Source: Xanthomonas fragariae (lineage in GTDB: Bacteria > Pseudomonadota > Gammaproteobacteria > Xanthomonadales > Xanthomonadaceae). From it: a stretch of DNA of 64,000 bases. The stretch covers positions 2,039,501 to 2,103,500 of the forward strand of contig NZ_LT853882.1 in assembly GCF_900183975.1 (NCBI RefSeq), in the 5' to 3' direction. This document shows, piece by piece, positions 9,232 to 18,564 of this stretch. Both the position numbers and the translations under genes were made by a program. A model generated the notes under the pieces. That model did no database searches. It was not told the origin of the DNA and saw nothing but the letters and a program-made list of their open reading frames with translations. Every line of letters starts with the position of its first letter. Position 1 is the first letter of the stretch.

Positions 9232-11139
9232 ATGATTTCCTTGCGTGATCGTTTGACCAAAGCATTGCCGCAGACGGCAGTAGTAGTGCACGACCTGCTG
9301 ATGGTGTGGGTGTGTTGGCAGCTACTGCATGCCGGCCGCTATTCCATGCTGCGTGAAGCGCCCGATCTGCCGCTATCGGACTGGCGCACCGCAGTAGTAC
9401 TGGTGGCGCAGGGGTTGGTATTCTGGAAGATGGGCCTTTATCGCGGGCTGTGGCGGTTCGCCTCGGTGCCGGATCTGTGGAACATCTTCAAGTCAAGTTT
9501 TCTCGGCTTGGTCGCGATCGTGTTGGCGCTGTCTTACGACCGCCTGGACGGTGTGCCGCTCTCGGTGCTGGTCGTTTACCCGTTCGCGCTGTCGGCATTG
9601 CTGGGTACGCCGCGCCTGCTGTATCGCGCCTGGAAGGATTATCAGATCGCACACTCCGGCGCTGCTGCGCAGCGCGTGCTGATCCTGGGCGCCGGTCGCG
9701 CCGCCGAAGGATTGGTGCGCGATCTTCGTCGTAACGGTGCGTTTGTGCCGGTGGGTTATCTGGATGACGCCAGCAATCTGCATGGCGCCAAGATCCAGGG
9801 TCTTAACGTGCTTGGCAATCTGGATCAGGCCGCAGCCATCGCTAAAGAGACAGCGGCCAAGTTGCTGGTGATCGCGATTCCGTCCTTGGATGCCTCCGGC
9901 ATGCAGCGCGTGGTGGCGATCTGCGAAAGTACCGGCTTGCCGTTTCGGATGGTGCCCAAGCTGATCAACGTGCTGGAAGGGCGCTCGTTGCCGGGCGAGT
10001 TGAAAGAAGTCGCGATCGAGGACCTGCTCAATCGCAAGCCGGTCACGCCTGACTGGCGCTTGATTCGAGACTGGCTGACCAACAAGACGGTGATGGTGAC
10101 TGGCGCTGGTGGTTCGATCGGCTCGGAGGTTTGCCGCCAGTGTGCGCGTCACGGTGCGCGTCGGATCGTGCTGCTGGAAATCGACGAGCTGGCATTGCTG
10201 ACCATCGACTCGGATCTGCGCCGGTTGTTCCCCGATATCGAAGTGGTGCGCGTACTGGGCGATTGCGGCGACCCGGCCGTCGTTGCGTATGCGCTCAACA
10301 CCGCAACGCCGGATGCGGTGTTCCATGCGGCCGCCTATAAGCAGGTGCCGTTGCTGGAAGAACAGTTGCGTGAGGCGGTGCGCAACAACGTGTTGGCGAC
10401 CGAGAATGTGGCGCGTGCCTGTCAGCGTGCGCGGATCGAGACCTTCGTCTTCATCTCCACCGACAAGGCAGTCGAGCCGGTCAACGTGTTGGGCGCGAGC
10501 AAGCGCTACGCCGAGATGATCTGCCAGAGTCTTGACGCACGCGATGCGCCGACCCGCTTCATCACCGTGCGCTTCGGCAATGTTCTCGATTCGGCCGGTA
10601 GCGTGGTGCCGTTGTTCCGCGAGCAGATTCGTCAGGGCGGCCCGGTCACGGTGACGCACCCGGATGTGACGCGTTACTTCATGACGATTCCGGAAGCCTG
10701 CCAGCTGGTGGTGCAGGCCGCTGCATCCGCGTCGCACGGCGCGATCTACACGCTGGACATGGGCGAGCCGGTGCCGATTCGCTTGTTGGCCGAACAGATG
10801 ATTCGCCTTGCCGGCAAACAGCCAGGCAAGGACGTGGCGATTCTCTATACCGGCCTGCGTCCCGGCGAAAAACTGCATGAGACGCTGTTCTATTCCGACG
10901 AAGACTATCGCCCCACCGCGCATCCCAAGATCCTGGAAGCCGGTGTGCGCGAGTTCTCGCACGAGCAGGTGTTGCAGTTGGTGACGCGCCTGCGTGAGGC
11001 AGTTAACCGCTATGACATCAAGGTGATGGAGACTGTGCTGGGCAGTCTGATGCCGGATTTCGCGGCTGCTCGACGGAAAGTCGACGCGCGATCTGATACG
11101 GTCGTTCCATTCCCCGCACGTGAGGTCAGAAGACTTTAA
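9232..11139 (+). CDS. WbpM/CapD-type nucleotide-sugar 4,6-dehydratase/epimerase
   Basis: A 635-residue membrane protein: about four N-terminal transmembrane helices, a first Rossmann fold (LILGAGRAAEG, about residue 150) and a second extended SDR domain starting near residue 288 (MVTGAGGSIGSEV). The SDR domain has STDKAVEPVNVLGASKRYAEM, the WbpM/FlaA1-type active-site segment in which the usual Tyr of YxxxK is replaced. Family members make UDP-QuiNAc or similar deoxysugars for LPS. It overlaps galU by one base (TAATG), so it is coupled with it. Confidence 0.9.
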   Translation: MISLRDRLTKALPQTAVVVHDLLMVWVCWQLLHAGRYSMLREAPDLPLSDWRTAVVLVAQGLVFWKMGLYRGLWRFASVPDLWNIFKSSFLGLVAIVLALSYDRLDGVPLSVLVVYPFALSALLGTPRLLYRAWKDYQIAHSGAAAQRVLILGAGRAAEGLVRDLRRNGAFVPVGYLDDASNLHGAKIQGLNVLGNLDQAAAIAKETAAKLLVIAIPSLDASGMQRVVAICESTGLPFRMVPKLINVLEGRSLPGELKEVAIEDLLNRKPVTPDWRLIRDWLTNKTVMVTGAGGSIGSEVCRQCARHGARRIVLLEIDELALLTIDSDLRRLFPDIEVVRVLGDCGDPAVVAYALNTATPDAVFHAAAYKQVPLLEEQLREAVRNNVLATENVARACQRARIETFVFISTDKAVEPVNVLGASKRYAEMICQSLDARDAPTRFITVRFGNVLDSAGSVVPLFREQIRQGGPVTVTHPDVTRYFMTIPEACQLVVQAAASASHGAIYTLDMGEPVPIRLLAEQMIRLAGKQPGKDVAILYTGLRPGEKLHETLFYSDEDYRPTAHPKILEAGVREFSHEQVLQLVTRLREAVNRYDIKVMETVLGSLMPDFAAARRKVDARSDTVVPFPAREVRRL

Positions 11140-12032
11140 TGAGTAAGCGTATTCGCAAGGCCGTTTTCCCCGTTGCAGGTCTTGGGACCCGCTTTCTTCC
11201 GGCAACCAAAACGGTTCCGAAAGAAATGCTGCCAATCATCGACAAACCGCTGATCCAGTACGCCGTCGACGAAGCCATCCAGGCTGGTTGCGATACCCTG
11301 ATCTTCGTCACCAACCGCTATAAGCACTCGATCGCGGACTACTTCGACAAGGCCTACGAGCTGGAGCATAAACTCGAGCGCGCAGGCAAGCTGGAGCAAC
11401 TGGAGCTGGTGCGTCATGCGTTGCCGAAAGGCGTTAGCGCCATTTTTGTGACGCAGGCTGAAGCACTGGGTCTGGGCCACGCAGTTCTTTGCGCCAAGGC
11501 GGTGGTGGGTGATGAGCCGTTCGCTGTGTTGCTGCCAGACGATCTCATCTGGAATCGCGGCGCTGGTGCGCTGACGCAGATGGCTGATGTGGCAGAAGCC
11601 TCCGGTGGCAGTGTTATCGCGGTCGAAGATGTGCCGCACGACATGACCGCGAGCTACGGCATCGTGGCTACCGACGTGTTCGATGGCCACAAGGGTCGCA
11701 TCACCGCCATTGTTGAAAAGCCCAAGCCGGAAGTGGCGCCTAGCACTCTGGCCGTGGTCGGGCGCTATGTGCTCAGCCCGAAAATCTTCGAACTGCTCGA
11801 ACAGACCGATGCAGGAGCGGGTGGAGAAATTCAATTGACTGATGCGATTGCTGGGCTGCTGCAGCAGGAAACTGTCGATGCGTATCGTTTCGAGGGCCGT
11901 CGCTTCGATTGCGGCGCGCATATTGGTCTGATCGAGGCTACGGTGCACTTCGCGCTTGAGCACAAGAAGCATGGGGGACTTGCGAAGGAAATCCTGCGCG
12001 CTGCGTTGGCCGAGGCAGACGCTCGCAGCTGA
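11139..12032 (+). CDS. galU: UTP-glucose-1-phosphate uridylyltransferase
   Basis: 297 residues forming UDP-glucose from UTP and glucose-1-phosphate, the precursor for LPS and xanthan. The nucleotide-binding motif AGLGTRFLPATKTVPKEMLP lies at residues 12-31; LLPDDLI and VEKPKPEVAPS are typical of bacterial GalU. Normal length. The start ATG overlaps the stop of the upstream dehydratase. A strong terminator follows. Confidence 0.96.
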   Translation: MSKRIRKAVFPVAGLGTRFLPATKTVPKEMLPIIDKPLIQYAVDEAIQAGCDTLIFVTNRYKHSIADYFDKAYELEHKLERAGKLEQLELVRHALPKGVSAIFVTQAEALGLGHAVLCAKAVVGDEPFAVLLPDDLIWNRGAGALTQMADVAEASGGSVIAVEDVPHDMTASYGIVATDVFDGHKGRITAIVEKPKPEVAPSTLAVVGRYVLSPKIFELLEQTDAGAGGEIQLTDAIAGLLQQETVDAYRFEGRRFDCGAHIGLIEATVHFALEHKKHGGLAKEILRAALAEADARS

Positions 12033-12054
12033 TTGCCTCGCACCGTTTGCATCC

Positions 12055-12088
12055 ACGAACGACGCCACCTGGCGTCGTTCGTCGTTTT
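12055..12088 (+). terminator. Intrinsic terminator of galU
   Basis: ACGAACGACGCC-acct-GGCGTCGTTCGT is a perfect 12-bp stem followed by CGTTTT, 22 bases after the galU stop. Confidence 0.85.
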
Positions 12089-12207
12089 GGGGCGTCACTG
12101 ATCAGGGCCGATCTGCTGTTTGGGATCGATCCAACAGGGACGACTGATCGACAGACGCGCATCCAGGTGCAGGCCAGTGCAGAGCGTGTACGGCTGGGAT
12201 CCCTGGC

Positions 12208-12510
12208 ATGAGCAGCCTGCCGAATACAGTGAATTGATCAACGTGGTGGCCCTGCTGGGCGCTGCCGTGGTTGCGATTCTGCTATTTCGTCGCCTCGGCC
12301 TGGACTCGGTGCTCGGTCACCTGGGCGCCGGATTGGCTATTGGCCCATTCGGGCTGGGCTTGTTCGACGAGCCGCAGGCGATCTTGCATGCGTTCGAATT
12401 GGACGTGTTGATGTTCCTGTTCTTGTTCGGGCTGCAAACGCAGCCGTCGCATCTGTGGAGTTTTTGCAAATAGATCTTCGGTCTGGGCACTGTGCAGATC
12501 GTGGTCTGCG
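12208..12510 (+). pseudogene. KefB/KefC-type potassium/proton antiporter, 5' remnant
   Basis: Translation in one frame gives SELINVVALLGAAVVAILLF and later LAIGPFGLGLFDEPQAIL, the first transmembrane helices of glutathione-gated K+ efflux (CPA2) proteins. Three lesions are visible. The ATG at 12208 (MSSLP) is out of frame with the rest, fixed by adding one G at 12222/12223. TAG at 12471-12473 interrupts the frame where a CAG Gln codon would continue into IFGLGTVQIVVCA. An IS begins after about 12510. The remaining more than 500 codons are not in the window. Confidence 0.8.
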
Positions 12511-12578
12511 CGACGTCCCTCCGATTTTGAGTAGCGCCTCAGTTTGGAGTCCAATTCCCTACCCCGAGGAGATTGGAC

Positions 12579-12842
12579 GTGAAGAAGCGCTTTACCGAAG
12601 AGCAGATCATTGGCTTCCTGCGTGAGGCCGAAGCAGGCGTGGCGATCAAAGACCTGTGCCGGCGCCATGGCTTCAGTGAGGCCTCGTACTGCCTGTGGCG
12701 CAGCAAGTTCGGCGGGATGAGCGTGCCCGATGCCAAGCGACTCAAGGACCTTGAGTCCGAAAACGCGCGGCTGAAGAAGTTGTTGGCCGAGCAGCTGTTC
12801 GAGAACGACCTGATCAAGGATGCGCTGCGAAAAAAGTGGTGA
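12579..12842 (+). CDS. IS3-family transposase OrfA (element A)
   Basis: About 87 residues beginning at GTG 12579, VKKRFTEEQIIGFLREAEAG, an HTH_Tnp_1 domain with a C-terminal leucine-zipper-like stretch (LESENARLKKLLAEQL). A TTG six bases upstream is the alternative start. The gene ends through A AAA AAG (12829-12835), the heptamer at which IS3-family ribosomes slip -1 into orfB. OrfA binds the IS ends and is part of the fused OrfAB transposase. Confidence 0.8.
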   Translation: MKKRFTEEQIIGFLREAEAGVAIKDLCRRHGFSEASYCLWRSKFGGMSVPDAKRLKDLESENARLKKLLAEQLFENDLIKDALRKKW

Positions 12843-13225
12843 GCGCACCCGCGCGTCGTGCGCTGGTGCGCGAGTGGATCGGGTGCGGTGCCAGCGAGCG
12901 TCGCGCCTTGGCGGCGATCGGCATGAGCGCCAGTGCGCTGCGCTACTGCCCGCGCGAAGACCGCAACGTTGAGCTACGCGAGCGCATTCTTGCGCTGGCG
13001 CATCGCCATCGCCGCTATGGCGTGGGGATGATCTATCTCAAACTTCGTCAGGAAGGACGCGTCGTGAACTACAAGCGTGTGGAGCGGTTGTACCGCGAAC
13101 AGCAGATGCAGGTCCGGCGCCGCAGGCGCAAGAAGGTGCCGGTGGGCGAGCGCCAACCATTGTTGCGGCCATCGCAGGCCAACCAGGTGTGGTCGATGGA
13201 CTTCGTGTTCGACCGCACCGCCGAA
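12834..13225 (+). pseudogene. IS3-family transposase OrfB (element A), N-terminal fragment
   Basis: The -1 frame after the slippery heptamer reads VVSAPARRALVREWIGCGAS, then the HTH_21 segment HRHRRYGVGMIYLKL, and stops just into the integrase core at VWSMDFVFDRTAE (first DDE Asp) where element B1 begins. The second Asp and the Glu are lost, so no transposase activity is expected. Confidence 0.8.
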
Positions 13226-14239
13226 TGATACGCCCAGGGTTCCGTAGACACTCAAGACCCTCGTTGCGCGTAGCGCCGTTCAAACTCTACAGGGGACAGG
13301 TCGCCAGTTGAACCGTGGCGGCGGTTGGGGTTGTAGAACATCTCGATGTAGTCGAATACCTCGGCGCGAGCGGCGTCCTTGGTGGAATAGGTCCGCCGCC
13401 TGATCCGCTCGCGTTTGAGCAGTCCGAAGAAGCTCTCCACGGGTGCGTTGTCGTGGCAGTTGCCACGCCGACTCATGCTGCACACCACGCCATGGGACGC
13501 TAGGAAACTCTGCCAGTCATCGCTGGTGTAGACAGACCCTTGGTCCGAATGAACCAAGCAACCAGCGTTGGGTTTGCGCCGCCACACCGCAGACAACAAG
13601 GCCTGCACGACCAACTCGGTGTCGGCCCGATCGCGCATCGCCCAGCCGACAACCTGCCGGGAAAACAGATCGATCACAACAGCCAGGTACATCCAGCCTT
13701 CATGCGTGCGGATGAAGGTGAAATCGCTCGCCCAGGCCGTGTCCGGCTCAGTCACGTCGAACTAGGTTGGCCGCCGCCTTGCACTGCATTCCTCCATGGA
13801 GGCGCGGTTTGCGACCATAGCCCACCTGGGCACGCAGTCCCTCGGTGCGCATCAGCCGATGCACCCGATGGCGACTGCAACGCTCACCCAGATCGCGCAG
13901 ATCCCTGGTGATCTTGCGATGCCCATAGACACTGCCGCTGGCCAGCCAGTGGTGCTTGATCAGTCCAAGCAAGCGCTCATCTTCCTTGGCGCGCTCACTG
14001 TTGGGCGAGCACAACCAGGCGTAATGGCCCGACCGGTTGACCCGCAATACCCGGCACATCGCACACACCCTGAATTCCCCGCAGTGGGCTTGCATGAAGG
14101 CGTACTTGAAACCACGATTGGTCACTTGCCGGACCGCCTCGATCTTGAATTCATCCGTATACCGCTTGCTGCTCATGGACACCTCCGAATCGACCATTTT
14201 CCATGGCCTTGAGATGTCTAGGAGACCCTGGGCGTATCA
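13226..14239 (-). mobile_element. IS3-family element B, copy 1 (internal deletions)
   Basis: 1014 bp bounded by inverted ends starting TGATACGCCCAGGGT at each side. The full element (copy 2) would be about 1233 bp. This copy lacks about 200 bp joining orfA codon 24 to the start of orfB, and 11 bp further on. Left flank (CCGAA) and right flank (AATCC) are unrelated, and they belong to element A and element C respectively, so no target duplication exists. Confidence 0.85.
13252..14176 (-). pseudogene. IS3-family transposase of element B, deleted and frameshifted
   Basis: Starts MSSKRYTDEFKIEAVRQVT (OrfA), then jumps after RGFK straight into YAFMQAHCGEF of OrfB because the rest of orfA is deleted. 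Near 13758 the frame is lost: the other copy has GCTTGACCGAC here, and its absence is an 11-bp deletion. The downstream frame (13252-13755) still shows the catalytic core with DFTFI, HSDQGS and the Glu in NAPVESFFGLLKRE. Not functional as it stands. Confidence 0.85.
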
Positions 14240-15334
14240 AATCCGTACTGGCAGTTCTTCACTGGCGAGGTCGTGTTCCAGACGCGCTTGCCGTGCGATG
14301 CCAGCTCGCTGACGCGCTGGCGGCAGCGCCTGGGTGAGGCCGGGATGGAAGAGCTGCTGGCGCACACCATCAACGCCGCGCATGCGATGCAGGCGGTGGA
14401 CGCACGCGAGTTGTCGCGGGTGATCGTGGACACCACGGTGCAGGAAAAGGCGATCGCCTATCCGACCGACAGCCGTTTGCTGGAGGTGGCACGCAAGAAG
14501 CTGGTGTTACTGGCCAAGCGGCACGGCATCGGAGTGCGGCAGAGCTACGCGCGGCAAGGCCCGGCCCTGAGCCGCAAGGCAGGTCGGTATGCGTATGCGC
14601 GCCAGTTCAAGCGCATGCAGCGCGTGCTGCGACGTCAACGCACGGTATTGGGGCGGGTGTTGCGCGATATCGAGCGCAAGCTGGACCAGGTGGACCCCGG
14701 CGTGCGCGAGCGCATCGCTGTCTGGCTGGAACGTGCGCAACGGCTGTACACGCAGCGTCCGAAGGACAAACAAAAACTCTACGCATTGCATGCCCCGGAA
14801 GTGGAATGCATCGGCAAGGGCAAGGCGCGTCAAGCGTACGAATTCGGCGTCAAGGTCGGCATTGCGGTCACCGCCTGCAAGGGATTGGTCGTGGGTGCGC
14901 GCAGCTTCCCGGGCAACCCGTACGACGGCGATATCTTGGCCGAGCAGCTGGAGCAGACACGCGGGTTGCTGCAGGATGTGAGCGTAGAACCGACGGTGGC
15001 GATCGTGGACCTGGGCGATCGCGGGCGCGAAGTCGATGGCGTGCAGGTCCTGCATCGCGGCAAGGCCAAGACGCTGACGCGACGGCAATGGCGCTGGATC
15101 AAGCGACGGCAGGCGGTGGAGCCGGTGATCGGACATCTGAAAGACGACTGCCGGTTGCGTCGCTGCAGGCTGAAAGGTGCCCAAGGCGATGCGCTGCACG
15201 TGCTCGGCTGCGCCGCCGGCTACAACCTGCGCTGGCTGCTGCGCTGGATCGCGTTTTTGCGTGCCTGGATGCGGGCGATGGGATGGTCATCCTTGAGCGC
15301 CGTGCCGCTGTCACCGACGGCACTTGGCACTTGA
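14240..15334 (+). pseudogene. IS5-family transposase (element C1), N-terminus missing
   Basis: In frame from the junction: NPYWQFFTGEVVFQTRLPCD onward to the normal C-terminus. The first about 110 residues of the 474-residue protein are missing. The DDE residues remain (VIVDTTVQEK, VDLGDRG, AVEPVIGHLK), but the Tyr after the second Asp motif is Asp here. Confidence 0.85.
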
Positions 15335-15356
15335 AGGGGATCTTTCAGGGACGACT
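14240..15356 (+). mobile_element. IS5-family element C, copy 1 (5' truncated)
   Basis: The right-hand 1117 bp of an about 1507-bp element that recurs in this window. It begins abruptly at element B1's right end in the middle of the transposase gene, and ends with the normal terminal repeat (...TTTCAGGGACGACT). The family looks like the ISXo1/IS1478 type of IS5 elements; that name is from memory and not verified. Confidence 0.85.
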
Positions 15357-15360
15357 ATGT

Positions 15361-16869
15361 AGTCGCCCCTGAAAAACCCCAACCACCCAACGACCGCAAG
15401 GCCTTGATGTCTGCACCGGCGTGCCAGAACTACCAGTGTTCGCTACGCTGAAGGCTGGTTTCTGGCAATTTTCAGTCATGCGTACACGCCGTCCTGCTGC
15501 CGAAGACATGCCTGCCGACGAGTTGTTTCGTTCGCGGCTGGAGAACCAGATCGATCTGCGTCATCGGCTGGCGCGGCTGAGCCAACGGATGCCGTGGACG
15601 GCGTTGGAACAAGCACTTTCATCGCGCTTGCCGGCCACCCAGGCCGGTGGCGGTCGGCCGGCATTGCCGGTGCGGCTGATTGCCGGTTTGCTCTACCTCA
15701 AACACGCCTACGACCTGTCCGATGAAGCGGTGTGCGAGCGCTGGCTGGAGAATCCGTACTGGCAGTTCTTCACCGGTGAGGTCGTGTTCCAGACGCGTTT
15801 GCCGTGCGATGCCAGCTCGCTGACGCGCTGGCGGCAGCGCCTGGGTGAGGCCGGGATGGAAGAGCTGCTGGCGCACACCATCAACGCCGCGCATGCGATG
15901 CAGGCGGTGGACGCACGCGAGTTGTCGCGGGTGATCGTGGACACCACGGTGCAGGAAAAGGCGATCGCCTATCCGACCGACAGCCGTTTGCTGGAGGTGG
16001 CACGCAAGAAGCTGGTGTTACTGGCCAAGCGGCACGGCATCGGATTGCGGCAGAGCTACGCGCGGCAAGGCCCGGCCCTGAGCCGCAAGGCAGGTCGGTA
16101 TGCGCATGCGCGCCAGTTCAAGCGCATGCAGCGCGTGCTGCGACGTCAACGCACAGTGCTGGGACGGCTCATGCGCGACATCCAACGCAAACTCGATCAG
16201 GTAAACACCGGCGTGCGCGAGCGCATCGCTGTCTGGCTGGAACGTGCGCAACGGCTGTACACGCAGCGTCCGAAGGACAAACAAAAACTGTACGCATTGC
16301 ATGCCCCGGAAGTGGAATGCATCGGCAAGGGCAAGGCGCGTCAAGCGTACGAATTCGGCGTCAAGGTCGGCATTGCAGTCACCGCCTGCAAGGGATTGGT
16401 CGTGGGTGCGCGCAGCTTCCCGGGCAACCCGTACGACGGCGATACCTTGGCCGAGCAGCTGGAGCAGACACGCGGGTTGCTGCAGGATGTGAGCGTAGAA
16501 CCGACGGTGGCGATCGTGGACCTGGGCGATCGCGGGCGCGAGGTCGATGTGGCGTGCAGGTCCTGCATCGCGGCAAGGCCAAGACGCTGACGCGACGGCA
16601 ATGGCGCTGGATCAAGCGACGGCAGGCGGTGGAGCCGGTGATCGGACATCTGAAAGACGACTGCCGGTTGCGTCGCTGCAGGCTGAAAGGTGCCCAAGGC
16701 GATGCGCTGCACGTGCTCGGCTGCGCGGCCGGCTACAACCTGCGCTGGCTGCTGCGCTGGATCGCGTTTTTGCGTGCCTGGATGCGGGCGATGGGATGGT
16801 CATCCTTGAGTGCCGTGCCGCTGTCACCGACGGCACTTGGCGCTTGAAGGGGATTTTTCAGGGACGACT
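15361..16869 (+). mobile_element. IS5-family element C, copy 2
   Basis: 1509 bp with terminal repeats AGTCGCCCCTGAAAAACCCC (left) and the complement of AGTCGTCCCTGAAAAATCCC (right). ATGT at 15357-15360 and 16870-16873 flanks it as a 4-bp direct repeat, and the left ATGT directly follows element C1, giving a head-to-tail pair. Confidence 0.9.
15421..16847 (+). pseudogene. IS5-family transposase (element C2), frameshifted
   Basis: Reads normally from GTG 15421 to VDLGDRGREVD, then two extra bases near 16550 (GATGTGGCGTG where other copies have GATGGCGTG) shift the frame and give a stop at 16590. The original frame resumes to 16847. The catalytic Glu lies beyond the shift. Asp replaces Tyr 370. 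Confidence 0.88.
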
Positions 16870-16873
16870 ATGT

Positions 16874-17170
16874 AGTGTGGGTGCTGGAGCATGCTCAGCA
16901 CAGCTGCTGTGCCGGCTGGTCGCACCAAATTTTTGTACTGGTCGCGCCAACTTTTTCGCATACGCGCTGTGCGAGCGTGTTGCCTGCCGCAATCCACGAG
17001 ATACGAGCGCTGAAGCTTTGGCTGTGGTGCGCACCGCATCTGCCGCAGCCTCGTTTCGCATTCGTGCGTAAGAGCGCTGGCACAGACGCTTATGCCGGTG
17101 GACTGCGGCCACGCAGCAATATTGCTTGGTGCCGGCCGTACGCAGGTTGGCAACGATGTAACGAATAAAA
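16874..17170. other. Region between the IS cluster and the DUF1244 gene
   Basis: About 300 bases with no recognisable gene on either strand; probably degraded sequence left beside the IS cluster. Confidence 0.4.
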
Positions 17171-17199
17171 AAGCCGGCGCCGATAAGCCCGCTGGCGCC
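17171..17199 (-). terminator. Intrinsic terminator of the DUF1244 gene
   Basis: On the minus strand GGCGCC pairs with a second GGCGCC about 16 bases on, followed by GGCTTTTTTATT, just after the stop codon. Confidence 0.75.
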
Positions 17200-17206
17200 T
17201 ATCCAG

Positions 17207-17527
17207 TCAGCCGTGCTTGCGTTGAGCCGCGGCAAAGGCCTCCAGCTGCTCGGGCGTGGCGTCTTTCTGATACTGCTGCTTCCAGTCGGCGAACGACATG
17301 CCATAGACCGCTTCGCGTGCCTGGTCCTTGCTCATCGTTTGACCTTGCGCTTCGGCCGCTTCGCGGTACCAGTCGCTCAGGCAATTGCGGCAGAAGCCAG
17401 CGAGGATCATCAGATCTATGTTCTGCACATCGCTGCGATCCTGGTTGAGATGCTGCAACAGACGGCGAAATGCGGCCGCTTCGATGGATGTCGTGATTGA
17501 ATCCGGCGTTGAGGTGGTGTCGGTCAT
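17207..17527 (-). CDS. DUF1244 family protein
   Basis: 106 residues. The core MILAGFCRNCLSDWYREAA with its FCRNCL motif and the following MSKDQAREAVYGM are hallmarks of the DUF1244 family, small proteins of unknown function common in proteobacteria. Two Cys spaced CxxC-like could bind metal; that is inference. It is divergent from folD across only 49 bases, so the promoters are close together. Confidence 0.85.
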   Translation of the reverse strand: MTDTTSTPDSITTSIEAAAFRRLLQHLNQDRSDVQNIDLMILAGFCRNCLSDWYREAAEAQGQTMSKDQAREAVYGMSFADWKQQYQKDATPEQLEAFAAAQRKHG

Positions 17528-17576
17528 GACAGAATCGGGGACAATAGACGGCCTCCGACTCTACACCTGACGCCAC

Positions 17577-18461
17577 ATGACCGCTTCCGCGCCAGCTGCA
17601 TCTGCTACGGCCCGCCTTCTCGATGGTCGCCGCATTGCCGAGGACCTGCTCGACGGATTGAAGCTGCGGGTGGACGCGCGTCTGGCAGCCGGCAGGGTAC
17701 GCCCCGGATTGGCGGTGGTGCTGGTCGGCAGTGATCCAGCCTCGTCGGTGTATGTGCGCAACAAGCGGCGTGCGGCCGAAAAGGTCGGCATCGAAGCCTT
17801 CGATTACGACTTGCCGCAAGGTACCAGCGAAATCGAATTGGCGAAGCTAGTCGACCAACTCAATGCAGACCCCAAGATCCACGGCATCCTGATCCAGCTG
17901 CCGTTGCCGGGGATCTCCGATGCCAATCGTTTGATCCAGTGCATCGACCCGTGCAAGGACGTGGATGGTTTCCATCCGCAAAATGTCGGGCATCTTGCGT
18001 TGCGCGAATTTGGCCTGCGTCCATGCACGCCCCGCGGCATCGTGACTTTGCTCGGTCATACCGATCAGCCGGTGCGTGGCCGCAACGCGACCATTGTTGG
18101 CGTGAGCAACCACGTCGGTAGGCCGATGGGCCTGGAGTTGCTGATCGCCGGTTGCACGGTCACCAGCTGCCACAAATTCACCCCGCCCGAGGTGCTGGAA
18201 GCCAGCGTGCGCAATGCCGATATTCTAGTGGTGGCGGTGGGCCGTCCGGGCCTGATTCCTGGCGAATGGGTCAAGCCGGGCGCAGTGGTGATCGATGTAG
18301 GCATCAATCGTTTGGAAGACGGCCGTTTGGTAGGCGATGTCGGTTTTGACGCCGCAGCGCAGCGCGCGTCCTGGATCACGCCGGTGCCGGGCGGGGTAGG
18401 GCCGATGACGGTGGCCACGCTGATGCAGAACACGTTTGAAGCCGCCGACGCGTCTGATTGA
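17577..18461 (+). CDS. folD: Methylenetetrahydrofolate dehydrogenase/cyclohydrolase
   Basis: Bifunctional enzyme interconverting 5,10-methylene-, 5,10-methenyl- and 10-formyl-tetrahydrofolate with NADP. 294 residues. Motifs: [16 protein letters not shown] with the catalytic Tyr and Lys, [24 protein letters not shown] and the dinucleotide site [13 protein letters not shown]. It supplies one-carbon units for the purine pathway whose last steps (guaB, guaA) follow downstream. Confidence 0.96.
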   Translation: MTASAPAASATARLLDGRRIAEDLLDGLKLRVDARLAAGRVRPGLAVVLVGSDPASSVYVRNKRRAAEKVGIEAFDYDLPQGTSEIELAKLVDQLNADPKIHGILIQLPLPGISDANRLIQCIDPCKDVDGFHPQNVGHLALREFGLRPCTPRGIVTLLGHTDQPVRGRNATIVGVSNHVGRPMGLELLIAGCTVTSCHKFTPPEVLEASVRNADILVVAVGRPGLIPGEWVKPGAVVIDVGINRLEDGRLVGDVGFDAAAQRASWITPVPGGVGPMTVATLMQNTFEAADASD

Positions 18462-18564
18462 GGCGCAGTCGTAACGCAGCATTGCGGCTGTAGCCACGCA
18501 CCGCAGTGTCTTCGTGACGTCTTTCAGGGTAAAATGTCGCGCTTTCCCAAACTCGGGTCCGCCG

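Larger units (their letters stand above)
12511..13225 (+). mobile_element. IS3-family element A (IS407-like), 3' truncated
   Basis: The left part of an IS3-family element inserted in the kefB remnant. It holds orfA and the first about 130 codons of orfB. Its right end is missing: it stops where element B1 begins at 13226. The left boundary is approximate, judged from where antiporter homology ends. Confidence 0.7.

Noticed and set aside
9493..11235. 580-codon frame antisense to the WbpM-type gene
   Set aside because: Shadow frame; opposite-strand SDR motifs are clear.
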